Source: an uncultured Gammaproteobacteria bacterium
GTDB lineage: Bacteria > Pseudomonadota > Gammaproteobacteria > SZUA-229
Direction of reading: 5' to 3'
Assembly (NCBI GenBank): GCA_913065105.1
Contig: CAJXZZ010000005.1
Coordinates: 1 to 58,570 of the forward strand
Length of the DNA: 58,570 nt
In this document: positions 49,496 through 58,300 of the stretch, piece by piece
Position numbering within the stretch: the stretch's first letter is position 1
Layout of the letters: each line of letters begins with the position of its first letter
The notes under the pieces: generated by a model
Told to the model about the DNA's origin: nothing
What the model saw: the letters and a program-made list of their open reading frames with translations, nothing else
Databases searched by the model: none
Made by a program: the position numbers and the translations under genes

Positions 49496-50944
49496 ATGTC
49501 GTTATCTGAAATTTATTTGATTGTGCCGAACCCTGTTCTTTCCGGCATGATCTGGTTCTTTGTTGTTTCCGCTGTGTTGTATCTCGCGCGGCTACCGGCA
49601 AAAAAATATATTCTGGCTTTCAGTGAGGTAATTCATAATGCCCTGCGTCTTGCAGCGAGTTCAGTGAATTCGGCTGATTCCCGTTTGCAGGCGCGTAACC
49701 GTGAAGTGCTGCTTGAAGCGGGTCGCGAAGCCTCTGAACGTATGATTGAACGTGAGTTTGAGCGAGTTGAGAACACGGTGATGAATGACCTGTCGCAATA
49801 CCCAGCCTTGCAGCGTAAGTTGAGCGAACGTATAACCAGCATCGATGAAGATTATAAGCAGAGTACGGAAGTGCCACCAGATCCACCAGACTGGTGCAAG
49901 GTGGTTGAATCGGTTGCAAAAATCGACAGCAACGGTGATGCCATGGTGGCACATATTCTGAAAGACATACATAAGTCGATGATCAAAGCACAGGACAAAG
50001 CGATTAAAGAACACAGGCGTGCCTGTATGGAACGCCACGGCGTTTTAAAACGCATGATGCCGCACTGGCGCTCAGTGAAACGGGTACTCGGAGAAGTTGA
50101 CAATAATATATCCAGCATCCTCGAGCGTGCAACGAAAATCAGTCGTTACATGCAAGATTATGAAGAAATCATTAAGGGCAGCGACCGTGCCACGCGCGTG
50201 TTGTCATCCTCGGCAATGAGCCAGTTTTTTGTATCGGCATTTGTGCTCGCCATTGCTGTTGGTGGCGCGGTTGTGAACTTCACGCTGATCGCACGGCCGA
50301 TGGCTGAAATGGTTGGCGGCCAGAATTTTATCGGCAATTTTAAAGTGTCAGAAATTTCAGCTGTGGTGATTATCCTGGTAGAAATTTCTATGGGACTATT
50401 CCTGATGGAATCGTTGCGCATTACGCGCCTGTTCCCAGTGATAGGGGCGCTCAATGATAAACTGCGCGTACGCATGATCTGGATTACTTTTGGTTTCTTG
50501 TTTGCGCTCGCCAGCGTTGAAGCTGGCCTTGCCTTTATGCGCGAGATTTTGATGGAAGACGAACTGGCCACCAGTGCAATGTTGCGCGGTGATGGCATGA
50601 GTACGATAGCAACCGCTGACTTTGCCTGGATAACCACGGCCGCACAGATGGGTATGGGATTTATCCTGCCGTTTGCGTTAGTGTTTGTAGCTATTCCGTT
50701 GGAGACTTTTGTATCTTCAACTCGTACCGTTGTTGGCGTTGTAACATCTGCACTATTGCGAGCATTGGCTTTTGTACTACGTCTGTTAGGTAATATCTCG
50801 CGTTATAGTGGCAAGATTGTGGTCAATCTCTATGACCTGATTATCTTTGGGCCACTATGGCTGGAGAGTGTCATTACCCAAAAGATATCTACGGGTAAAG
50901 CGAGTAAAAGCGTAGTTAATTCAACTTACCAGGAGGCTACATGA
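49496..50944 (+). CDS. Polytopic membrane protein with long coiled-coil/charged domain, unrecognised family
   Basis: From ATG 49496, with GGAG five bases upstream, this is 482 residues. An upstream start at 49412 would add 28 residues and lacks a ribosome binding site. It has one helix at about 13-32 and then about 200 residues of charged helical sequence. Three helices follow at about 243-264, 284-304 and 326-347, and two more near 382-402 and 413-432. I recognise no catalytic motif or named family. The gene overlaps the VWA lipoprotein gene as ATGA, so the two are co-translated. A membrane scaffold or transporter-like partner is only inferred. Confidence 0.75.
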   Translation: MSLSEIYLIVPNPVLSGMIWFFVVSAVLYLARLPAKKYILAFSEVIHNALRLAASSVNSADSRLQARNREVLLEAGREASERMIEREFERVENTVMNDLSQYPALQRKLSERITSIDEDYKQSTEVPPDPPDWCKVVESVAKIDSNGDAMVAHILKDIHKSMIKAQDKAIKEHRRACMERHGVLKRMMPHWRSVKRVLGEVDNNISSILERATKISRYMQDYEEIIKGSDRATRVLSSSAMSQFFVSAFVLAIAVGGAVVNFTLIARPMAEMVGGQNFIGNFKVSEISAVVIILVEISMGLFLMESLRITRLFPVIGALNDKLRVRMIWITFGFLFALASVEAGLAFMREILMEDELATSAMLRGDGMSTIATADFAWITTAAQMGMGFILPFALVFVAIPLETFVSSTRTVVGVVTSALLRALAFVLRLLGNISRYSGKIVVNLYDLIIFGPLWLESVITQKISTGKASKSVVNSTYQEAT

Positions 50945-51609
50945 AGCTCTCAATTTTGACTAAAATTATAACAATGTGTCTGTTTGTGTTTCAGGGCATT
51001 TTGCTTTCGGGTTGTTCTGACTCTGGCCCAACTAACAGTGGCGTCTATCTGCTATTAGACACCTCAGGCACTTATACAAAAGAACTGAGCAATGCGCAAA
51101 AGCTGGTAAATGTTATGTTGGTGAAACTGGAACCTAACGATTCGTTTGCTGTAGCGCGCATCGATACCGGCAGTTTCAGTGAAAAGGATATTATTACCAA
51201 AGTAACGTTTAATGATCGTCCGAGTGAAGCAAATAGACAGAAGCGTCATTTTCGTGATGACATGGATCAGTTCGTTAAGGATGTAAAACCATCCAGGTAT
51301 ACTGATATTACTGGTGGCGTATTACAGGCAGCTGAGTATCTGAACGAAAAAGCCACGGGTAAAAAAACGATCCTTATTTATTCAGATCTGAAAGAAGAGT
51401 TGCCGGAAGGTTACATACGTGATATTCCATTCCAGCTTGAAGGGTTTGATATTATCGCGCTTAACGTAACCAAATTGCGCAGTGATAACGTTGATCCACG
51501 AGAATATATGGACAGACTTGAAGAATGGCAGCGCCGTGTTGAAGAAGGCGGCGGCAGTTGGCGTGTAATTAATGATATGGACAAGCTTGAAAGCGTTCTT
51601 CGAGGTTGA
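50941..51609 (+). CDS. VWA domain lipoprotein
   Basis: This 222-residue protein has a lipoprotein signal ending LLSGC (Cys 25). A von Willebrand A domain starts with YLLLDTSGT, where D40, S42 and T44 form the MIDAS first loop. A Thr near 119-122 and D147 (IYSDLKEE) supply the other ligands. VWA domains bind proteins through a Mg ion. The start ATG overlaps the upstream stop, so it is translated with the membrane protein. Outer-membrane or inner-membrane attachment is uncertain; the residue after Cys is Ser, which does not signal inner-membrane retention. Confidence 0.85.
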   Translation: MKLSILTKIITMCLFVFQGILLSGCSDSGPTNSGVYLLLDTSGTYTKELSNAQKLVNVMLVKLEPNDSFAVARIDTGSFSEKDIITKVTFNDRPSEANRQKRHFRDDMDQFVKDVKPSRYTDITGGVLQAAEYLNEKATGKKTILIYSDLKEELPEGYIRDIPFQLEGFDIIALNVTKLRSDNVDPREYMDRLEEWQRRVEEGGGSWRVINDMDKLESVLRG

Positions 51610-51616
51610 AATAAAA

Positions 51617-51632
51617 AACTCTGATCAGAGTT
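51617..51632. other. 16-bp perfect palindrome after the VWA lipoprotein gene
   Basis: AACTCTGATCAGAGTT is its own reverse complement. No T-run follows. It could be a second hairpin in the 3' UTR or a protein site. Confidence 0.4.
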
Positions 51633-51642
51633 GAGATGATTG

Positions 51643-51673
51643 GTAAAAAGCCGTTTTTAAAACGGCTTTTTAC
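51643..51673. terminator. Bidirectional intrinsic terminator between the VWA gene and msrA
   Basis: GTAAAAAGCCGTTTT is followed by its exact reverse complement. There are A and T runs on both sides, so it can stop transcription from both convergent genes. Confidence 0.9.
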
Positions 51674-51690
51674 TTATTGTTGCATACTCA

Positions 51691-52311
51691 TTAATCTATG
51701 CTCACACCGGTGCCGCCTAAACCACAATAACCATTCGGGTTTTTTGCCAGATACTGCTGATGGTAGTCCTCAGCATAATAAAATTCAGGGGCTTCGATGA
51801 TTTCAGTGGTGATAGGTCCGTATCCTGCTTTGGCCAGTTTCTGCTGAAAATAATCACGCGAAACTTCGGCTGCGTTGCGCTGTTCCTCATTGAAAGTATA
51901 GATACCTGAGCGGTATTGTGTGCCTTGATCATTGCCCTGGCGCATGCCCTGTGTCGGGTTATGTGCTTCCCAGAATGCTTTAAGTAATAACTCGATGCTG
52001 ATCTTTTCAGGATCAAACACAACCAGAACCACCTCATTGTGTCCGGTCATACCGCTACAGACTTCCTGATAACTTGGGTTAGGCGTTAATCCAGCGGCGT
52101 AGCCTACGGCGGTGGTGTAGACGCCGTCGATTGGCCAGAATTTTTTCTCAGCGCCCCAGAAGCAACCCATACCGAATATGATCTGTTGCAGGTGGCCGCA
52201 AAATGGGGATTGTAAAACATTGCCGTTAACAAAATGTTTATCTGGTACTGGCATGCGTGCATCACGACCGGGCAGTGCCTGTTCTTTTGTTGGTAAATTC
52301 TGTAGGCCCAT
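51691..52311 (-). CDS. msrA: Peptide methionine sulfoxide reductase A
   Basis: This 206-residue enzyme reduces methionine-S-sulfoxide in proteins. The catalytic Cys is in [13 protein letters not shown] (about residue 50). YRSGIYTF and GHNEVV, and the C-terminal resolving Cys in [12 protein letters not shown], are present. About 45 residues precede the catalytic core, as in the longer MsrA type of E. coli. It is monocistronic. Confidence 0.97.
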   Translation of the reverse strand: MGLQNLPTKEQALPGRDARMPVPDKHFVNGNVLQSPFCGHLQQIIFGMGCFWGAEKKFWPIDGVYTTAVGYAAGLTPNPSYQEVCSGMTGHNEVVLVVFDPEKISIELLLKAFWEAHNPTQGMRQGNDQGTQYRSGIYTFNEEQRNAAEVSRDYFQQKLAKAGYGPITTEIIEAPEFYYAEDYHQQYLAKNPNGYCGLGGTGVSID

Positions 52312-52534
52312 GTTTTATCTCTATTGAGTGGTGTTTATATCTTACTGTTAACCAAGGTAATAATCACTCAGTCGACGAATGGGTATTGATATATATTGTT
52401 AGATACATAAGATAGTTCTAATATTGTGTACTTATTGTTGTGTGTTTTCTAAATATTACAATTATAGGTAATGCTGAAACAAGTCAGTATCGATTGCCAG
52501 ATTAAATTTTAATTGGATCAAAAAGAGTGTTGTT

Positions 52535-53938
52535 ATGAAACTTCTTCAAGTTATAAAATCAATTTTCGTTTTATTTGTTCTTGCTGCGCTTGTTTCGTGC
52601 AGTAGCAGTGATACCTCTACAGCAAATGCAGAAACTGGTCGTGTTTCACTGTTAATCACCGACGCCCCTTCAGTTGCTTTCGATCAGATCAATCTGACGA
52701 TAGAGTCCATCAGTTTTATTCCCGAGCAAGATGATGGCGCAGAAGATGAAGATATAGCCACGAAAGAAGTAATTCTTTTTGATGAGACCCGGGTTATCAA
52801 TTTGCTCGCATTGAAAAACTTTTCAGACTTACTTGCTACAACAACAGTACCCGTTGGCAGCTACAGTAAAATTCGTTTGCATGTTAGCCAGGTAGAGCTG
52901 GTCAACTTGAATCCTGACGGTTCTGTGGCAGAGTCCTATATTGCAAAATTACCGGCGAATGGAAAAATCGATTTAAACCCGCAAGGTTCATTCGATGTGA
53001 CTAGTGGCGGTCATCTGATGATCGAACTCGATGTCGATGCAGAAAAATCTATCCATATCGTAGAAACAGGCAAGGGTTATAACTTCCGCCCCGTTATTTT
53101 TGTCAACATCCTGGGCGAAGAAGAACTAAAACTGACAATCCTGGATGGAAAAGTGCTGGCAAAAACAGATACTGGATTCCAGTTATGTAAAGTTGATGCT
53201 GTCGAAGTTAATGATAGCTGCCTTGCCATTTTAATATCAGAAAATACGGTGGTACAGGATGAGAATATAGTCGTAGTCACTGCTGGCGCTATCGACAACG
53301 AAGATATTGTGACAGTGTTGGGCAAAGCAGGTGCGCAGAACGTAAGTGCTTTGCATGTTGTACTCGCCCCGGCAGATAAATCAGTTAACAACCAGGCGTT
53401 ATTCTCAGGTGAAGCAACGTCGGTTGTTGATCTTGATAACAGCTTTGATATGAAAACGGACGATGATAATTCAGTTGTTCTACCTGGCACATCATTAACG
53501 GTAACGATTGCTGATGGCGCTCGTGTATTTGATCGATTTGGAACCGTTGTTACTCAAGATAAAATTGCCATTGGTACGGATGTTGATGTGTTTGGCCTGG
53601 CGATGCCTGATTTAAGTACCATTGACAAAGTTAAAGCGGCATTTGTTATTTATGATGACAATGTTGAGAGTGTCAGCATCACAGGAACCATTGCAGATAT
53701 ATATGGAACTGAATCGAAAATTTCAGTAACAGTTGTTGATGGTGCGACGACTGTTAATAAATGTGTTGCTATCGAAAACGCACATCTCCTTTTACTGAAA
53801 ATAGTTGGTAATGACATCGTGCGGGAAGAAATCACCATTAACGATCTGCATATAGGGATGGTTGTCGATGTATACAGTGACGATGATGATATGAATTGTA
53901 TGCCTGCTGATGTAGTACTGGTAATCGACATGCCTTAA
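52535..53938 (+). CDS. DUF4382 lipoprotein with DUF5666-like repeats
   Basis: This 467-residue protein has a lipoprotein signal ending ALVSC (Cys 22). Residues about 35-190 match DUF4382 (VSLLITDAPSVAFDQINLTIESI). The C-terminal half contains beta-rich segments resembling DUF5666 units and is low in Lys and high in Asp. The function is unknown. It is likely an outer-membrane-attached surface or periplasmic protein. It has its own terminator at 53962-53988. Confidence 0.8.
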   Translation: MKLLQVIKSIFVLFVLAALVSCSSSDTSTANAETGRVSLLITDAPSVAFDQINLTIESISFIPEQDDGAEDEDIATKEVILFDETRVINLLALKNFSDLLATTTVPVGSYSKIRLHVSQVELVNLNPDGSVAESYIAKLPANGKIDLNPQGSFDVTSGGHLMIELDVDAEKSIHIVETGKGYNFRPVIFVNILGEEELKLTILDGKVLAKTDTGFQLCKVDAVEVNDSCLAILISENTVVQDENIVVVTAGAIDNEDIVTVLGKAGAQNVSALHVVLAPADKSVNNQALFSGEATSVVDLDNSFDMKTDDDNSVVLPGTSLTVTIADGARVFDRFGTVVTQDKIAIGTDVDVFGLAMPDLSTIDKVKAAFVIYDDNVESVSITGTIADIYGTESKISVTVVDGATTVNKCVAIENAHLLLLKIVGNDIVREEITINDLHIGMVVDVYSDDDDMNCMPADVVLVIDMP

Positions 53939-53961
53939 AGAGGGTTGGTCTTCCAGGTAAG

Positions 53962-53988
53962 AGCCTCGCATCATGCGGGGCTTTTTTA
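53962..53988 (+). terminator. Intrinsic terminator of the DUF4382 gene
   Basis: AGCCTCGCA and TGCGGGGCT pair around a TCA loop (one T-G wobble), followed by six T residues. Confidence 0.88.
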
Positions 53989-54188
53989 TGGTAGCTGGTT
54001 TTACAATAAGCTGTATTCGCAGGCAGTGTTATATGAATAACGGTTATTTTTGTTTCATGTGTCCGTTTATCTCTTGCCTAAGATAGGTGGTAAAGATTTT
54101 GTGACGACAGGGTTGTCAGGGCGCACAAGAAGATACGTGCATGAATGTTGTTTTCTCTATAATAAATATTGAAGCAGTTTAATGTTGG

Positions 54189-55499
54189 CTAAATTAAATC
54201 TTTAAGTGATTTATTGTTAACAGACTCAATTAGCGCGTTCTCCATGGTTGAGATCGTTTGAGTAACTGATTCAGGGCTGTCTACATTATCTGGGCGTAAG
54301 GTAGGCGTTTCTTCAGCGCTGCGCGCAGCATTTAATATCATTTTTATACTGATGTTTTCAATAGATTGACCAGGCAAGAAGTATTGGTTTTTGTCGCCAG
54401 AAGTTACTAATAACCTACTGCTGAGTAATGCTGAGATAACGATCATTAGTGCGTTTTCAGAAATATTTGTTGTTTTTGCTAGCGTTTTTAGTGTCCATTC
54501 CTGTTCGTTATTATGAAAGCTTACAGCGATGAGTTGCATTACTGTGAGCGCAAGCTTTTCACGAAGCCGACAGCTTAAACGAATAATCTGTGACTGGTCA
54601 CTGATGTGGTCTGGGTTTTGATGGTAATAAGATATCGAAGAGCCGGTTAATACGATGAGCCAGCTAATGTAAATCCAGATCATAAAAATGATTAAGATGG
54701 CGAAGGTAGAGTAAATTGCAGTGTAGTTTGTTGAATTAACAATAAAGGCAGTAAATAATGTGCCAATAATCTTCCATAAAATGGTTGCAATGACTGCGCC
54801 ATACAAGGCGGATTTTAGCCGAACTTTGGTGTTGGGTATGAGTATATAAATTAAGGTGAAAGTGACGATGGTTAGAATGTAAGGTACAGTTTCCCCGAGT
54901 AATAATATAATTGTACCAAAAGGTTCAATCGCTGCAATCTTGTCCATGATTGTAGATGAGTTGAATGAAGCGTTTATACCTGCGGCAGTAAATAGTAGAA
55001 GCGGGCCAATTAGTATAACGCTGAGATAATTGCTGAAACGTTGAAATATATTGCGTGTGGTAGTTATCCGCCAGGTGTAATTAAAAGCACTTTCAATTTT
55101 TTTAACCAATGATAAAACGGTAAAAATTAGAAGTAGCAGACCTAAGGAGCCTAATACACCCACTTTCATGTTATCTACAAACGAAATTATCTGCTGACTT
55201 ACCTGTAAGCCTTTTTCACCTAAAGGTTCTAAGAGGCCTGACAGCATAGGTTCTAGTTCATTGTGCGCACCAAAACCTTTGAGTACAGAAAAGCTAACAG
55301 CGAGTAAAGGTACGATAGAGAGTAAAGTGGTATATACCAGACTCATGGCGCGGAGCGAGGGTAGTCCACCACTTAAATCACGGGAAGCGGCATAAAATAT
55401 TCTTAATGCCTGTATTGCGAATGCCTGAATTTTACTTGCCTTTTTCAGGTCTGTTTCCCATAGTAGCTGGGTGAATTTTTTTTGTATGTTAGTAAACAT
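54189..55499 (-). CDS. YihY/BrkB family inner membrane protein
   Basis: This 436-residue protein has six transmembrane helices between about 45 and 285. The family signature SLVYTTLLSIVPLLAV is near the start, and WIYISWLIVLTGSSISYY closes the membrane part. A C-terminal cytoplasmic domain of about 150 residues includes a winged-helix-like segment. The family was once misnamed ribonuclease BN and its biochemical role is unsettled. It lies 15 bp after the tandem-thioredoxin gene on the same strand and is probably co-transcribed. Confidence 0.9.
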   Translation of the reverse strand: MFTNIQKKFTQLLWETDLKKASKIQAFAIQALRIFYAASRDLSGGLPSLRAMSLVYTTLLSIVPLLAVSFSVLKGFGAHNELEPMLSGLLEPLGEKGLQVSQQIISFVDNMKVGVLGSLGLLLLIFTVLSLVKKIESAFNYTWRITTTRNIFQRFSNYLSVILIGPLLLFTAAGINASFNSSTIMDKIAAIEPFGTIILLLGETVPYILTIVTFTLIYILIPNTKVRLKSALYGAVIATILWKIIGTLFTAFIVNSTNYTAIYSTFAILIIFMIWIYISWLIVLTGSSISYYHQNPDHISDQSQIIRLSCRLREKLALTVMQLIAVSFHNNEQEWTLKTLAKTTNISENALMIVISALLSSRLLVTSGDKNQYFLPGQSIENISIKMILNAARSAEETPTLRPDNVDSPESVTQTISTMENALIESVNNKSLKDLI

Positions 55500-55514
55500 T
55501 TTTTAATTAGATAA

Positions 55515-56561
55515 TTAGTTGCTTATTTTACGTTGTTTTAAGCGCCAGTCCTGATAATCACCGGGCTGTTTATAACCCTGCTTGTTGACGTATTCCAGCA
55601 CACCCCATAAACGATAGAAATGCGCTACTGAATCGACACGAATAATTTCATTACCATCTGGGTCAAAAAAGACAATGCTGGGCGCATAGAACAGATCGAG
55701 TGAGCGCGCCCATTCTTTTGCTGTTGTTGTTTTACCCTTGGGTGTTATGACAGGAGTATCGGTCCACATATTAAGCTGTATCGCATTCATTTTCCTGATT
55801 TCCTGAATGCTTAACTCTTTAGCCAGTGGGGCACTGTGCAGCAGGTCGCAGGTATGGCAGTTACCCTGTTCGAAAAAAACCGCAGTGGCTTTTTTGTTTT
55901 TTAATAGTGCAGCAAGATCGTAAGGTTCTTCAAGGAAAAAATCACGTTCATTTAGCCCGCCTAGCAGAAAATATTCACCCTGGTTGGCGCGTGCAAAATA
56001 ATCAGAAAACGTTTCTTTTTTATAGAACTCTTCAGTGACATATTGTAATGCTGCACGAAATTTATAAGGTGGGTAATATCCACGAAGGCGAAACACGGGC
56101 TTGCCATCCACATCATAAAAAACCAGGGACGGTGTGAAATTTGCTTTGTAATGAATGGATAGTTCACGCTCCGTATACGCTTTTCCGTCAGTGTCAATGA
56201 CATCATCGATACCCCAGATATCGAAAGCAATAAGGTCGTAGTTTTTTTGTAGATAGTTTTTGATATCGGCGTCAGACAGGCTGGTTTTAATAAACTGTTC
56301 ACAATAGGCGCAGCGTTTTTGTCCAAAGTAGGTGATGATGCCTTTTTTTCCAGCTTTTTTTGCTGTGGATAGTTCATCGTTGAGGTTGCCGTCTGAGAGC
56401 TTGAACCAGTCAGGGTAAACTAGCTCATCGGCCAGTTGTGAGTCATCAAAAGATAGATTTGAATCATTATTATCTGAGTCAGATGGTGTAGAAGAGTAAG
56501 CTGTCATTGAAAATAGCAATAACAGTATGGAAAGTGCGACGAATTTTTTGTACATTATCAT
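55515..56561 (-). CDS. Exported protein with two thioredoxin-like domains (SoxW-like)
   Basis: This 348-residue protein has a signal peptide (about 1-24). It has two thioredoxin-fold domains: the first with CAYC at 84-87 and a cis-Pro at FTPS (142-145), the second with CHTC at 235-238 and YAPS near 290. Both redox Cys pairs are intact, so it should act as a periplasmic thiol oxidoreductase. Single-domain relatives include SoxW of sulfur oxidisers. A Met two codons later is an alternative start. It is divergent from the thioredoxin-HEAT gene across only 33 bp. Confidence 0.82.
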   Translation of the reverse strand: MIMYKKFVALSILLLLFSMTAYSSTPSDSDNNDSNLSFDDSQLADELVYPDWFKLSDGNLNDELSTAKKAGKKGIITYFGQKRCAYCEQFIKTSLSDADIKNYLQKNYDLIAFDIWGIDDVIDTDGKAYTERELSIHYKANFTPSLVFYDVDGKPVFRLRGYYPPYKFRAALQYVTEEFYKKETFSDYFARANQGEYFLLGGLNERDFFLEEPYDLAALLKNKKATAVFFEQGNCHTCDLLHSAPLAKELSIQEIRKMNAIQLNMWTDTPVITPKGKTTTAKEWARSLDLFYAPSIVFFDPDGNEIIRVDSVAHFYRLWGVLEYVNKQGYKQPGDYQDWRLKQRKISN

Positions 56562-56594
56562 CTTGTTATCTTACAGATTAGGTGAATTGAGTAT

Positions 56595-57266
56595 ATGACA
56601 AAAGGCCAGAAAAATATCGTGTCAGCGACGAATTCATCCCCCAGAGTTTTAATGCTCATGGGGACACAATGTACGTTTTGCGGACCAATGATGCAAGTGT
56701 TGATGGAATTAATGAAATCCGGGCAGATTGCAGAATTACGTGTGGTTAATGTAGAAGAGAATCCTGAGCTGGCTCTGCAACATGGTGTCAGAAGTGTGCC
56801 ATGGCTGCAGATAGGACCTTTCCAGTTGGCAGGCTCCCGTTCAAAAAAAGAATTATTGTTATGGATAGAGCGCGCTTCAAGTTTTGAGGGTGTGAGTGAC
56901 TACCTTGAAGAAGTGTTGTCAGAAGGCAAAATTGAATATGCCAACAAGTTGATTCAGCGATACCCGCAGGCACTTGAGAATGTTATCGATTTGATGGCGG
57001 ATCCCGAAGCAAAAATAAATGTGCGGCTGGGCGTGGGGGTAATTATTGAAGACATGGCAGTATCAGCAGAATTTAAAACTGTCATACCTCGATTGATAGA
57101 GTATTTGTCCAACAAAGATGCACGAATACGCGGTGATGCCTGTCATTATCTGTCATTAACAAAAGATGTTTCCTATGTTCCGGCTATCAAAAAACTGCTA
57201 TCGGATGAAAATGAAGAAGTCCGAGAAATAGCGCAGGACAGCCTCGATGAGCTGCTGGTTAAATAA
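56595..57266 (+). CDS. Thioredoxin-like domain fused to HEAT repeats
   Basis: This 223-residue cytoplasmic protein begins with a thioredoxin-like fold containing CTFC at 26-29 and the cis-Pro site SVPW (68-70). From about 105 it changes to helical HEAT-type repeats, with units ending RIRGDACHYLSL and EVREIAQDSLDELL. Thioredoxin domains exchange disulfides and HEAT repeats bind proteins, so the fusion may bring redox activity to a partner. I know no specific partner. The glycosyltransferase gene begins 5 bp downstream. Confidence 0.8.
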   Translation: MTKGQKNIVSATNSSPRVLMLMGTQCTFCGPMMQVLMELMKSGQIAELRVVNVEENPELALQHGVRSVPWLQIGPFQLAGSRSKKELLLWIERASSFEGVSDYLEEVLSEGKIEYANKLIQRYPQALENVIDLMADPEAKINVRLGVGVIIEDMAVSAEFKTVIPRLIEYLSNKDARIRGDACHYLSLTKDVSYVPAIKKLLSDENEEVREIAQDSLDELLVK

Positions 57267-57271
57267 GCTAA

Positions 57272-58300
57272 ATGACAACTGACTGTATTACCAGCGGGGC
57301 GATAAAGGTCAGTATATTGATGCCGGTGTTTAACGCTGAAAAAACTTTAGCTGAATGTGTCGACAGTATTCTCGGTCAGACACTCGAAGGATTTGAGCTT
57401 GTTATTGTCAATGACCACTCCACCGATAAGTCAGTAGAGGTATTGCAGTCATATAATGATTCACGCATCAATATAATTGAAAATGATAAACAAGGTATCG
57501 TTTCAGCGTTGAACCTGGGCCTGAAATCCTGCCAGTCCGATTTCGTCGCAAGAATGGACGCAGATGATGTGATGTATGTCGACAGATTAAAAAAGCAGTT
57601 TGAGATAATGGCTGCAGATTCATCGATTACCCTGTGTGCTACACAGGCACGAAAGTTTCCTGAGCAAGTAATCAAAGCCGGGTATGTTGAATACATGCGC
57701 TGGCAAAATGCCTGCTTATCCAGGCAGGATATCGAAAACCAGATTTATATCGAATCGCCTTTCGCCCATCCTTCCGTCATGTTTCGCAAAAACCGAGTGA
57801 TTGCTTTAGGGGGTTATAAACATGGTGAATTCCCTGAAGATTATGAATTATGGTTACGTCTATTTCATGCGGGTGAGAGCATGATGAAACTCGATGAAGT
57901 ATTAATCGACTGGCGTGAATCAGATACTCGTTTATCAAGAACGTCAGCTCGATATTCTGATGCAGCATTCGAGTTACTGCGTGCAGAATATTTGGCTAAA
58001 GAAGCACGCTTACAGAACCGGGATATTGTTTTCTGGGGTGCCGGTCGAAAAACCAGGCAGCGAGCTCAGTATTTAATTGATAAGGGGATTAATCCCGTTG
58101 CCTGGATTGACATCGATAGTAAAAAAATAGGTAAGGTGTATCACGGTGCCACAACTTTTTCGCCTGATTGGCTGTTAGATGTTAATGAAAAACCGTTTGT
58201 TTTAAATTATGTACGTAACCACGGCGTGCGTGAGCTGTGTCGTCAATATCTTGATAAGGCAGGCTATGTCATGGGTAAAGACTATCTGGATGTTGCCTGA
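57272..58300 (+). CDS. Family 2 glycosyltransferase with C-terminal nucleotide-binding-like domain
   Basis: This 342-residue protein has a GT-A domain (about 11-245). VSILMPVFNAEKTL and the metal-binding DADD at 96-99 are typical of GT2 enzymes, which transfer a sugar from a nucleotide donor. After about 250, a second domain has VFWGAGRKTRQRAQYL and ends near NGV-like NHGVREL, resembling the Rossmann-like domain of other sugar-modifying enzymes. The substrate is unknown. It is probably co-transcribed with the thioredoxin-HEAT gene. Confidence 0.88.
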   Translation: MTTDCITSGAIKVSILMPVFNAEKTLAECVDSILGQTLEGFELVIVNDHSTDKSVEVLQSYNDSRINIIENDKQGIVSALNLGLKSCQSDFVARMDADDVMYVDRLKKQFEIMAADSSITLCATQARKFPEQVIKAGYVEYMRWQNACLSRQDIENQIYIESPFAHPSVMFRKNRVIALGGYKHGEFPEDYELWLRLFHAGESMMKLDEVLIDWRESDTRLSRTSARYSDAAFELLRAEYLAKEARLQNRDIVFWGAGRKTRQRAQYLIDKGINPVAWIDIDSKKIGKVYHGATTFSPDWLLDVNEKPFVLNYVRNHGVRELCRQYLDKAGYVMGKDYLDVA

